A stretch of DNA of 63,566 nucleotides. Origin: Lepiota brunneoincarnata. Lineage: Eukaryota; Basidiomycota; Agaricomycetes; Agaricales; Agaricaceae. The number at the start of each line of letters is the position of its first letter. Position 1 is the stretch's first letter. Location of the stretch: assembly GCA_023014365.1 (NCBI GenBank), contig JAEBUN010000083.1, positions 1 through 63,566 of the forward strand, in the 5' to 3' direction. The notes beneath the pieces are model-generated. The model was not told where the DNA came from, did not search any database, and saw nothing but the letters and a program-made list of their open reading frames with translations. A program made the position numbers and the translations under genes. Below, piece by piece: positions 1-9,945 of the stretch.

Positions 1-345
1 AGAGTACTGACTCATTGTAATATAAATAACGCTAGGATGCCATCAGCCAGGATGTGCATCATGGTCAGGACTGCGCACGACCAGTAGAACAGCCAAGTAA
101 CCTATAACGAGTATATAGCATCTCATAGGTATATAAGGCCTGTACAAGTAGAGATTAAAGCCTCAAGCTTTAATCTTGTTAACAGCGGTCGTTTACCTCT
201 CTGCCTTAACTTGGCGTCTTCCCTCGTTATCTCATTGAGCGCGATCCACTAAGCTCTATAAGGCCAACCGTCTCGGACACCTTGTAGAGTGATTGAAGGC
301 CGTCTCCAGTTATCCTCGGATACAGAAGGAGCACGGATCATAACA
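1..345. repeat. LTR family B, 3' part, cut by the window edge
   Basis: This stretch matches the last 346 bases of the complete family B LTR at 10,608-11,306, with only about three differences (two substitutions and one 1-bp indel). It ends in ATAACA, as that LTR does. Beyond 345 the sequence is the third ORF of retroelement copy A, so the LTR was inserted there. The expected 5-bp duplication on the right would be CATCA, but the left flank lies outside the window. It could be a solo LTR or one end of a full element. The orientation shown is the one in which the LTR reads TGTTATG...ATAACA on the + strand. Confidence 0.85.
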
Positions 346-1399
346 CATCATGGATGAGGTCGATGTATCGACTGTGAGTTGTGGGAGTCATCGAAGGTTG
401 GATGGTTGGGTTTCTGGAGTAGGGGGTGTGTTGAGTCTTTCAAACTGGGCATTCGGTTCGTTTATGACATGGTTAGAAAATAGTGCAGTGAGGGCATCTG
501 TATTTGATGCAGTCATATGAGTAGTGTCCTAGAGCATACTGTTTGCATCTAAGACAGGTGAATTGTGGGCAGTCCATAGCCCAATGTCTGGTGTGTCTGC
601 ATTGAATACAGACTGATCTGTTGGTGGTTCTGGGGTTGGTTCGTGTGTGAATGGGATTGGGGGAGTTCCGAATTGGGACATTGTTATTGGCAACAGTGTG
701 GGTAGTGTTTCTGGTGGGGGTGATATGTTGGAATGGGTTTCTGGGATTGGTGGGTTTCTTTCCCTTATTGGGAGTGGTGGTGGGGACAGGGGCAGGGGCG
801 GTCATGGTAGTGGAGGAGTTGGTTCTGGTGGGGGGCTTCGAGGGATGTATCTTGTCTTGTTTGGGTATGTTCTTTGACACCTCGGACATGAGGCTTGATT
901 GTGTTCTAAGAAGTCTCTTGAGTGATTCTGCCCAGGTTTGTTGTGTATCATACGCAGTAGTGAGAGCCTTAGTCTGTTGTACATGGTGGGTATAGTCATC
1001 CCAGAGTTGTCAGTTGTATTCTGAAATTGGAGATTGTTCCAATCTATTAGTAAAGGTTTGGCTGGTGGCAGCCTCATGCAGATCTCCGTTAGAAGGGTGA
1101 TCTGATCTCAGTGGTCATACTCCAGCTGAGTGGAATCTAAGGGAGGTGGCTGGGGCAGCTGTGGGTTCTGGGGTGGCATTGGGGTTGGGGGTCTCATCTC
1201 TATCAGAGGCATAGGCAGTGGTGAAGGTGTGAGAGGGGGTGTGGGAAGATGGGGCCAGAATGGGAGTTGTTTGAAGTGTTGTATGTTTGACATCCTGGTC
1301 ATTGATGATGATAACTAAAGATGATGAGGAGGTGGGGGAAGGTGTTGTGGAGAAGGGGGGAGTGGTTTGGGGACAAGTGAGGTCAAGGTTCATGGGCAT
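346..1399 (-). pseudogene. Third ORF (zinc-knuckle protein) of copy A, broken
   Basis: It starts with an ATG at 1,399, two bases after the pol stop, and encodes the Pro/Thr/Ser-rich protein seen downstream of pol in every family A copy here. The zinc-knuckle part lies at 473-700 and shows a C-x2-C-x4-H-x4-C knuckle followed by a second C-x2-C-x6-H-x4-C unit and the start of a third. Internal stops and frame changes break it, and its 3' end is lost to the family B LTR. The function is unknown. Nucleic-acid binding is inferred from the knuckles only. Confidence 0.75.
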
Positions 1400-1401
1400 T
1401 T

Positions 1402-3922
1402 TTAAGTTGTTTTGGTGTGGGAGTGAAGTCGTTTCTGGTAGGTCCTGGTGGGTTCCTGATCTTTCTGGGGAATTCCATGGGCTTCTTTATACTTGGTTAA
1501 GTATTCTTCGGCATTTGCGTGGAGTGTTTTGTCAGTGATCCATTTGTTCTCCGTGTGAGAGTATCCTTTCCATTTGATGTAGTATTGTAGTTTCCCACAA
1601 TATCGGCAGTGATTGAGGATAGTTTCAATTTTGTATTCTTCTTCTTCATTGATGATGTCAGGTGGTGGTGGCGTTGGATAAGATTTGTATGCTTCTGTTT
1701 TGTTGAATGGGGTGAGAAGGTTTCGGTGGAATACTGGGTGTATCTTCCATTTGATTGGGAGTTGGAGTTTGTATGTCATTGGTGACAGGACTTCTTTAAT
1801 GATGAATGGTCCTAGTTGTTTTGGGGATATGTTTTGTGATTGGAATGGAAGTTTGAGGTTCTTGGCTTCTAGCCATACTTTCTGACGTGTTTCAAGGGGT
1901 TTGGCAGTTCTTCTGCTTTTTTGTTTCATGATGTCGGCAGCTATTTGGTGAGCGGCATGTGCTTCTTTTCGGGTGTCGTCTAGAAGTCTGATGCGATCAT
2001 CTACTGATGGAAAGTTTGATGTTTCCATGATGGTGGGGATTGCCAGAGGGTTGTATCCCATAATGAGTTTGAATGGGGATTTTTGATTTTTGGCATGTGT
2101 CTTGGAGTTGTGGGAGAATTTGAGAATTGGGAGTGTTTCTGACCATTCATGAGGGTTTCTGGTGCAGTATATGGATAGATAGGTTTCTATCTCTTGGTTG
2201 TATCATTTGGTAGTTCCATCTGTTTGTGGGTGATAGGTGGTGGAGAAGGCTTGTTTGATGTTTAGTTGTTTTGCCAATTGTCTGAGGGATTGGGTGGCAA
2301 ATCTAGGGTCTCTGTCTGATATGATTTTGTCAGGGAGGCCGTATCTTGTGAATACTTTTTCAATGAAGAGTCTTCCGATGTCGTCGGCTGTGGCGTTTTC
2401 TGATGTAGGGATGAAAATTACCCCCTTTGTAAGGCCATGGTCCACCATGGACAATATGGTGTTGTTTCCCATGGATGGCGGGAGGCCAGTGATTAGATCC
2501 CAAGAGATCTGGCTAAATGGGCGTAGTGAAGGTGCTGGTTGAATTGGTTGAATTGGAGTGTGGTCTGGTCGTTGGATGATTTTGTGTTGTTGACATTCTG
2601 GACAGCCTTTGATGTAATGCTTTATGAATGTTGACATTCCTGGCCAATATACTTCTTTCTTGGCAAGGTGATATGTTTCCTGTTCTCCAGGGTGGCCACA
2701 TGTAGGGTGGTCATGGTATCTTGTGATGACTTTGCGTCTGAGTTGGAGGTCTTCTGGAATGATGACATGTTCTTGGAATGTGAGGAGTGGACTGTTTGGG
2801 GTCGGAACTGTTCCAAAGTCTTTATCGGTGGTGTTAGGGTGGGATTCTTTGAGGAGTTTGAACGCTTTGGTGGTTCTAGCATCATATTTGGGTGATTCCG
2901 TAATTCTTTCTTGGAGTTCCATATTGACAGTGGTGATAAAGAGGTGTTCTGGGAGTACTGTGATCAAGTTTTGATCTTCTATGTTGGCTGCAGCAACAAA
3001 GAGGTTGTCTGGAAGCATGGTAATGTCTTCATTATCATTATCTTCATCAGGGATATGATCTGGATGTCTTGATAGGGCATCTGGTGCAGGGATCTTTGAT
3101 CCTGGGACATGTTCTAATTTGAAATTGTAGTCGGTGAGGGTCTGGACCCATCATGCTTGTTAGCGGTTGATTTTCTGGGGTTTATGCCAGTATGTGAGGT
3201 TTTGGTGATCCATTCTGATATGGATGGTATGGGGGCTGCCAAGGAGGCACTGGCGCCATTCTTCAAGGGCTTGGATAATAGTGAGAAGTTCCCTGTCATA
3301 GATATCGTAATTGCATTCTGCTGGTCTGAACATCTTTGAATAGAATGATACAGGTTTCCATGTTCCATTGATATTGTGCTGATATAGGACAGCTCCTGAT
3401 GCAAACTTGGAAGCATCAGCTTCTATTTCGAAGGGTTTTGTGGAGTTGGGCATGAGGAGTACCAGTTCTTTAAGAATTCATTCTTGAGCATTTCAAATGC
3501 TTTTTGTTGTTCTTCTTTCCATTCAAATTTGTTTGATTTGGATAGGAGTTGATTAAGGGGTTTGGTATGGTGGGAGTAGCTGCGGATGAACTTCTGATAG
3601 AAGTTGCAGAATCCAATGAATTTCCAAATGTGTCAGACTGTTTTTGGCACTGGCCAGTCTTCTATTCCCTTGAGTTTTCCAGGGTCCATTTTTATCTCAT
3701 CTGGCATGATAATCATGCCAAGATATTCAAGTTGTTGTTTGTTGAACTTGCATTTCTCCGTTTTGAGGTAGAGGTCGTTTTCCTGTAGGATTTGCAGTAC
3801 CTTTTCTGTAAGTTGGTCAGTTTCTTCCTGGGTTTTACCATAGATTAGGATATCATCCATATAGATGATGATTCCTCCTTTCTCCATTATTTCAGAGAAT
3901 AACATGTCCATCATGTGTTGGA
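1402..3922 (-). pseudogene. pol remnant of copy A: RT (3' part), RNase H, integrase, chromodomain
   Basis: Reading leftward, the RT active-site box YMDD is near 3,860, followed by the RNase H core (3,160-3,453), the integrase zinc-binding HHCC region (about 2,590-2,720), the integrase catalytic core (2,203-2,560) and a C-terminal chromodomain with a YYIKWKGYS core (about 1,500-1,680). In the integrase the residue expected to be the catalytic Glu of the DDE triad, after TDGT, is Lys, and a stop follows. Frameshifts and stops separate the parts, so no product is expected. Confidence 0.88.
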
Positions 3923-3992
3923 ATGAATATCCATAATTGCCACCCAATTTTTCATACTTCTAGCAATAATTGATCGCTAGACAACTGCCACC

Positions 3993-6084
3993 ATGCCTCC
4001 AAAGAAGTTCTCAGCCCAAGAAACTCCATCACCTCCTCCCAAATCAAGAAGCAGAATCTAGGAATCCAAAACCCTGATCCCAGAAGAAACCCTACACCGC
4101 AACCCACTCAAACACCATCGCTGTTCTATCCTCCATCCCCATTTGATTCACCAACCCCACGTGCATCAACATCTACCCAAATTGTCCCAACATCACCAAG
4201 TTTCTCCACTGTATTAGCTGAAAGACAAAGACAACGTGAAGAACAAGAACAACGCAATATCATCACAAACCAACTCACTGACCAAGAACTTAAATGACTC
4301 CAACGAGCCGTACAACAACCAAGAGAACTCACAGGTTCTGAAGAAAACCTCCTCTCAAGACACGAAGCCTTTGTTGAACTCAACTTAGGGAAAATCCCAG
4401 TAGATGACAATTCAGATGTCTACATCACAGATGATAACAAAACAGAACCTGATAAACAACCCTTAACCCTACTGGCACCTCCCATGCAACCTCCACTGTT
4501 ATCAGAACTCTTATCAGAAGGACAGTTATTCTTAGTTTATATTCCCATGTCACTATGAAACCATCAGTAGTGTACATCAGAAGGACTATTCTTAGTATAT
4601 GCCTCATGTTTCTTATCTCTGACTCATAGCTACCCTGGTCCGGACCATTATAGTAGGAGTACAGCCACACTTAGAAGTATATAAGGATACAGTACAATAC
4701 CTTGTATCCTTATCTTAGTGTTATACATTCTTGCCTCCTATATCTCTTTGCCCCTAAACCGGCTGGACTATAGTGCTACATCGTCTCCAAGTCACGCTTA
4801 GTAGGACAGGACTAAGTCTGTATAGACATCCTGTGTTGAACTCCATGCTACTAAAGAGCAAACCCCTAACCTGGGTAACATCCACCATCACCACTGCCCA
4901 GACAATTACAAATGGCTGCTGCACAAACCCCAAAGGAGTTAGGACTCCTCAAACCCATTGCTTTTGATGGAACCAGAAGACTATTTGAAGATTGGATCTT
5001 CCAATGTGAAGTTTACGTGCTCGCTAACGTGACCACTTACAACACTGACCTTGCTAGGACCTTGTTTGTCCTCTTGACGATGCAATCAGGAGATGCCCAA
5101 GCATGGGCCAGACAATACCACCACAAGAGGAATGCCCAAACCCAAGCAGGGCAACCCATAGCCATGGAAACTTGGGACAACTTCACTGCCTGACTCAGAA
5201 CCAACTTCACCCTGGCAGACGAACATGTGTACATGCATACCAAACTTCAAACCCTGCATCAGACAGGTAAACCAATGACTGAGTTCAATGCTCAGTTCAA
5301 GGAACTTGTCTGCCAGTCTGGACTCACTGAAGATTGTGCCTTGATCAATCTATATCGTAAAGCAATTGATCACCAAATCACAATGAAGATCGACAAATCG
5401 GAAAACCCTCTGATGACTATTACCACTTGGTATACCCAAGCAAACAAACTCAACGATAACTTCCATCATATCAATGCCCTGTACGGCACCCCCAGAAACA
5501 CATTTCTTCAGAGAAATCAGTGCCAACCCAATCGAGGACCAAGCCATCCAAACAACAATGTGCCATATGCACAATTTTACCAAAGGAGCAACACTCCACA
5601 TTTTACACCACAAGACCCACATGCCATGGAAATAGACCATGCCATAGTAGAAGAAGGATACAAAGATCCTTACCCTGAAATCCCACAACCGGAATACGCT
5701 GAAGAAGACTCCGCACAAGAACCATTGGAGATAGATGCAATTGTCACAGAACAATGAATGAAAGCCTACCAGAAGCAAGAATGCTTCTGATGTGGAGCAA
5801 ATGATCATTGGGTCAGTAAATGCCCACATCCACCACCTGCTAGACACTTCCCAGGAATGTGTACCAATCCACCAGGCCCAGCCAGAAACCCAAACCATCC
5901 CCCATTTCAAGGAAATAAGCCAAACCCTGGCTTTAAACCCCAACAATGCAAGTACTCCCTTGCCATTGCAGAAGTTGCATCTCAGATGCACCAAATGGTT
6001 GACAAACTCAACCCTGAGTTACAACAGGAACTCCACTCCACACTAGCCGAAGATCCAGAGATGTGTCCATTCCAGGATTTTTAA
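3993..6084 (+). pseudogene. gag of copy H, interrupted by a solo LTR
   Basis: It begins at an ATG (3,993) 12 nt after the stop of the small membrane ORF, with the N-terminus MPPKKFSA shared by all copies. A coiled, Gln/Glu-rich segment follows, then the solo LTR at 4,497-4,880, then the capsid-like domain (about 4,912-5,500) and a CCHC knuckle near 5,785. The ORF closes with a TAA inside a T-run at 6,078-6,084, where pol takes over in the -1 frame. In-frame TGAs (near 5,191, 5,755 and 5,789) sit where sister copies have CGA, CAA or CGG-type codons. It forms the particle shell in intact relatives but is inactive here. Confidence 0.88.
4497..4880 (+). repeat. Solo LTR, family A (384 bp), TSD TCCAC
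   Basis: It runs from TGTTATCAG to GGGTAACA and is bounded by TCCAC at 4,492-4,496 and 4,881-4,885. Removing it with one duplication restores the gag reading region. The LTR carries a TATA-like box and, overlapping it, an 11-bp perfect inverted repeat (4,681-4,691 with 4,703-4,713). No internal element sequence is left, so this is the product of LTR-LTR recombination. Confidence 0.93.
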
Positions 6085-6858
6085 AATGGAACACTGTTGA
6101 TCGATGTGCCCCTGCATGTTCCAGAACTCAGAAGGACATTATGTATTCTCACTCCCAGAAAGACAATTTCTCGATAAACTCTGTACAATTACGACTTTCC
6201 TCAAATAAACAATCCCTTTTCCTACCCATCAAGATTTGGAGTGAACGGACATCAAAACCCGTGGCCATCACTGCCCTGATAGACTCAGGAGCCCAAGGAA
6301 ACTTTGTTTCCCACAGAGTCATTGAATGACATGGATATCAAACCAAATGGCTGGACCAACCAATCCCTCTCAGCAACATTGACAGAACTGACAATCAACA
6401 TGGCAAGATCCATGAATATATCAAAATCAAGACCATCATTGATGGAAGAGATTGCACACTAGAAGCATACGTCACAAACACTAGTGAGAAAGATCTTATC
6501 ATCGGATTTCCCTGGTTGGAACAATACAACCCCAATATCAACTGGAAGACCAAGACATTCTCTTGGAAACCCCAAATCAATCACCAGGACTTTTCCAAAC
6601 TCCTCAGAACCTTACAATGACCTGTCGAACTCAACTCCATTGCCATGGACATAATAGCTGGAAAAACCTCCCAACCCAAGGACAACCCAGAAGAATATGT
6701 CAACCTTTCAAACATTGACCTTGACACCTTCTCTTTAGAAAGAGAAATGAACCCGATGCTTCTAACCCCACTAGAAGTAAATGCCAAAGCAACACATGCC
6801 ACAACGCTCTACAATGAGCAACATAACCCAACAAAATTGGCAAACCAAAAAGGAAAAC
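6063..6858 (+). pseudogene. pol of copy H, first part (protease)
   Basis: Pol opens in the -1 frame relative to gag and overlaps its end. The aspartic protease box DSGAQGNF is intact at about 6,280. A TGA after the following VIE (about 6,327-6,329) interrupts it. Pol continues into the linker before RT and is cut at 6,858 by element C. The rest resumes at 25,465. Confidence 0.85.
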
Positions 6859-7239
6859 TGTTATCAGAAGCCTTATCAGAAGGATGGTTATATTTAGCTT
6901 ACATTCCCATGTCACTATGAAACCATCAGTAGTGTACATCAGAAGGACTATTCTTAGTATATGCCTCATTCTATCTCTGACTCATAGTTACTCTGGTCTG
7001 GACTATTATAGTAGGAGTACAGCCACACTTAGAATTATATAAGGATACATGACATCATTATGTATCCTTATCTTAGTGTTATACAGTTCTTGCCTCCTAT
7101 AACTCTTTGCCCTTAAACCAGCTGGACTATAGTGCTCCATTGTCTCTAAGTCGCACCTAGTAGGGCAGGACCAAGTCTGTATAGACATCCTGCCACGAAC
7201 ACTGTGCTACTCAAGAGCAAACCCCTAACCCAGGTAACA
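6859..7239 (+). repeat. 5' LTR of copy C
   Basis: 381 bp, TGTTATCAG to CAGGTAACA. The U3 part repeats the motif TATCAGAAG. A TATATAA box (7,036-7,042) is followed about 30 nt later by TATCTTAGTGTT (7,069-7,080), a good candidate for the RNA start. A 12-bp perfect inverted repeat (7,039-7,050 with 7,060-7,071) lies between the TATA box and the predicted start. Confidence 0.93.
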
Positions 7240-7240
7240 A

Positions 7241-7252
7241 AACACTAAGATA
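7241..7252 (+). promoter_or_regulatory. Predicted self-priming primer-binding site of copy C
   Basis: The bases one nucleotide after the 5' LTR, AACACTAAGATA, are the exact reverse complement of TATCTTAGTGTT inside the LTR (7,069-7,080), which lies where the RNA should start relative to the TATA box. No tRNA 3'-end complement (TGG...) is visible here. The same 12 bases occupy the same place in copies D (17,960-17,971) and E (37,199-37,210). This matches the known self-priming of Tf1/sushi-group elements, where the RNA 5' end anneals to the site next to the LTR. The assignment is inference from sequence. Confidence 0.7.
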
Positions 7253-7379
7253 CTCTGCTGCTTATCTCTTGCTCGCCCTCCACTCTGCTCTGCTCTGCTG
7301 ACGTACTGAATGCGTCGAGGTACTCTGGTCATTCAAAACAACGTGCAAAAGAAAACCACCTCTCTGTGTAGCCATCACT

Positions 7380-7598
7380 ATGTCCCTCAACCTCTCCCCA
7401 CCAGAAGATCTGGCTTACCTACTCATATTCATCTTTACCTCCACCACCACCCTCATTGCCTATCAAATAATCACCCTAGAACTCGAATGCATCACGTGCC
7501 CTTGCCACTGCTGTGTCATCAGATTGTGGAACCTGTACTCAGGAATATCCATAATCGCCACCCAATTTTTCATACTTCTAGCAATAATTGATTGCTAG
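7380..7598 (+). CDS. Small two-helix Cys-rich membrane ORF upstream of gag (copy C)
   Basis: A 72-codon ORF between the leader and gag. Residues about 11-35 and 53-71 are hydrophobic enough to be membrane helices. Between them is a Cys-rich turn with the pattern C-x2-C-x-C-x-C-C. The stop is 12 nt before the gag ATG position. The same ORF, with nearly the same protein sequence, stands in the same place in copies D (17,613-17,831) and E (36,853-37,071, start lost). Conservation across diverged copies argues for a real element-encoded protein. Standard Ty3/gypsy elements have nothing at this position, and it is too short and misplaced for an env gene. The function is unknown. Confidence 0.7.
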   Translation: MSLNLSPPEDLAYLLIFIFTSTTTLIAYQIITLELECITCPCHCCVIRLWNLYSGISIIATQFFILLAIIDC

Positions 7599-7611
7599 AC
7601 AACTGCTACCA

Positions 7612-7922
7612 TGTTAGGGGAAGTAAGAGCACCGGAACCAAGTTGATATTTGGGTGGCGAATACAATCGACACCCACACTACTTATATACATAGAGGCCT
7701 GCGCACAGACCGGGTAGCCAAACACTACATAGCTACTAGAACATAACATACGCAAACAATATACAAACAACGTCAGTCGCACGTGGGTTAGACTCGGGGA
7801 TGGGGGTGGCCGAAGGCCGAGGCCGGGCTTAGGCATCGGGCATCGGCTAGAGAGGCCGAGCACGGATACCCAACCACAGACCCCTAGACGTACCTTGCGT
7901 AAGGGGATATAGTCCCCTTACA
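7612..7922 (+). repeat. Solo LTR of a separate family (C-type, 311 bp), TSD TACCA
   Basis: It runs TGTTAGGGGAA to TCCCCTTACA, with TACCA at 7,607-7,611 and 7,923-7,927. It is inserted exactly at the gag start, splitting the ATG context of copy C. Its ends are imperfect inverted repeats (TGTTAGGGGA / TGTAAGGGGA). Just inside the right end is a perfect 8-bp hairpin, TAAGGGGA at 7,900-7,907 with TCCCCTTA at 7,913-7,920. No internal coding sequence is present. A small non-autonomous TRIM-like element is an alternative. Confidence 0.8.
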
Positions 7923-8153
7923 TACCATGCCTCCAAAGAAGTTCTCAGCCTGAGAAATTCCATCACCCCCTCCTCCCAAATCAAGAAGCAGAATCTCAGG
8001 ACCAGGAATCCAAAACCCTGATCCCAGAAGAAACCCCACACCACGACCCACGCAAACACCATCTCCATTCTATCCTCCATCCCCATTTGATTCACCTACT
8101 CCATATGCATCAACCTCAACCCAAATCATAACAAGAACCCCAACCTCATCAAG

Positions 8154-8538
8154 TGTTACCCGGGTTAGGGGTTCGCTCTTGAGTAGCACGGAGTTCAACA
8201 CAGGATGTCCATACAGACTTGGTCCTGTCCTACTAAGCATGATTTGGAGACAACGGAGCACTATAGTCCAGCTGGTTTAGAGGCAAAGAGTTATAGGAGG
8301 CAAGAACTTTATAACACTAAGATAAGGATTCAAGGTATTGTACTGTATCCTTATATACTCCTAAGTGTGGCTGTACTCCTACTATAATAATCCGGACCAG
8401 AGTAACTATGAGTCAGAGATAAGGAACATGAGGCATATACTAAGAATGGTCCTTCTGATGTATACTACTGATGGTTTTGTAGTGACATGGGAATGTAAGC
8501 TAAAGATAACTGTCCTTCTGATGAGACTTCTGATAACA
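8154..8538 (-). repeat. 3' LTR of copy D
   Basis: 385 bp. On the minus strand it reads TGTTATCAG...CCCGGGTAACA. The element side lies at 8,539 and above. It contains the inverted repeat around the TATA region seen in the other family A LTRs. Confidence 0.92.
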
Positions 8539-8820
8539 TTAGGTCCATTTCTAGAGTTGTTTTCCATTACAACTCATTAGTTTCCTTCTTCCGGGTATTC
8601 GGCTAGGTAATTTGGCTCATAGTAATCAACTTGAGGTTGGTTGGTGGAGTCTGGTCGAGGGGGAATGACAGGAGAAAAGGTGGGGGTAGGAGTTCTGTGG
8701 AGATCAAGTATGGTGGCAGTTTCTGGGGAAGGGGGTTGTCCTGGATAGAAAATGTCGTATAGAAGATGTCTGAAATGAGGACTTTCTATCCTTTCTTCTG
8801 GTGGGGTAGTTGGGTTTTCT

Positions 8821-9945
8821 TCAGAAAGAACCACATGGTTCTCCTGTAATGTTTGATTTGGCCACGTCATTGTAGCATTCCTCATAGTAGTCGTTGTTGG
8901 TGAGATCAATGTATCGGTGATGAGTTGTGGGAGTGATCGAGGGACGGGTTGTCGAATTTCTGGAGTAGGGGGTGTGTCGGGTCTTCTGAGCTGGGCATTC
9001 GGTCTGTTTGTGTCAGGGTTGGAAAACTGCACAGTGGGGGCATTGGTACTTGATGCAGTCATAAGAGTAATGCCCTGGGGCATATTGTTTGCACCCAAGG
9101 CAGGCAAATTGGGGGCAGTCCATGGCCCAGTGTCCGGTATGTCTGCATTGGATGCAGACTGATCTGTTGGTGGTTCGGGGGTTGGTTTGTGGGTGAACAG
9201 GATTGGGGGAGTTCCGAACCGGGACATGGTTATCGGTGATGGTGTGGGTGGTGTTCCCATTGGGGGTGAGATGTCTGAAAGGGTTTCTGAGATTGGCGGA
9301 CTTCTTTCCCTTATTGGGAGTGGTGGTGGTGATGGTGGTAGGGGTTGTCTTGGCAGTGGGGGTGATGGTTGCAGTGGGGGGCTGTGAGGTATGTACCTCA
9401 TTTTGCTTGGGTAAATTCTTTGACACCTTGGACATGAGGCTCGATCTTGAGTGGAGAAGTCGCTCAAGTGATTCTGCCCAGGCCCATTGCATATTGTATG
9501 CAGTAGCGAGAGCCTTAGTCTGTCATATGTGGTGGGTATAGTCATACCAGAGTTGTTGGTCGTATTCTGAAATTGGAGAGTGTTCCAATTTATTCATAAG
9601 GGCTCCATCGGTGGCAGCCTTGTGCAGATCTCCGTCAGAAGGGTGATCTGGTCCATGTGGTCATACTCCAGCTGTATGGTATCTAAGGGAGGCAGCTGGG
9701 GCGACTGTTGGTTCTGGGGTGGCGTTGGGATCAGGGGTCTCGTCTCTGAGGGAGGCATAAGCGGCGGCGAAGGTGTGAGAGGAGGTGTTGGGAGACAGGG
9801 CCGGAACGGGAGTTGTTTGAAATGTTGTATGTTCAACGCTTGCATTATTGATGATGATGATAGAAGATGATGAGGAATCTGGGGAGGGTGTAGTAGAGTA
9901 AGGGGGAGTGGTTTGAGGGCGATTGAGGTCGAGGTTCATGGGCAT
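8821..9945 (-). pseudogene. Third ORF (three zinc knuckles) of copy D
   Basis: ATG at 9,945, 7 nt after the pol stop. The N-terminal half is rich in Pro, Thr and Ser. The C-terminal half carries the CCHC knuckle with core GHWAMDC, a second knuckle with core GHYSYDC, and a third that is broken by a stop at FQP (about 9,013). The conserved end of this frame (8,821-8,823) is the same TGA as in copies C, H and E. A second frame is open across the same region (8,577-9,545 and upstream), ending in PEEGN. Whether both are used is unknown. Confidence 0.7.

Larger units (their letters stand above)
346..3922 (-). mobile_element. Ty3/gypsy copy A, truncated minus-strand remnant
   Basis: A family A copy read on the minus strand. 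It runs from inside reverse transcriptase at 3,922 through RNase H, integrase and chromodomain (pol stop at 1,402-1,404) into the third ORF, which is cut by the LTR at 345. Gag, protease, the 5' half of RT and both LTRs are missing. The right end is not an LTR: at about 3,920-3,925 the sequence switches abruptly to plus-strand copy H. Several stops and frameshifts make it non-functional. Confidence 0.9.

Noticed and set aside
5350..5994. Long antisense frames across gag (such as this 214-codon one)
   Set aside because: Trp/Phe/Val-rich shadow of the gag coding strand. The same shadow recurs antisense to gag in every copy.
7380..7598. Small membrane ORF as an env gene
   Set aside because: It is 72 codons and lies in front of gag, with no signal peptide or fusion-protein features.
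7900..7920. Hairpin as a bacterial-type terminator
   Set aside because: It is eukaryotic sequence, there is no T-run after the stem, and it lies at the end of an LTR-like repeat.
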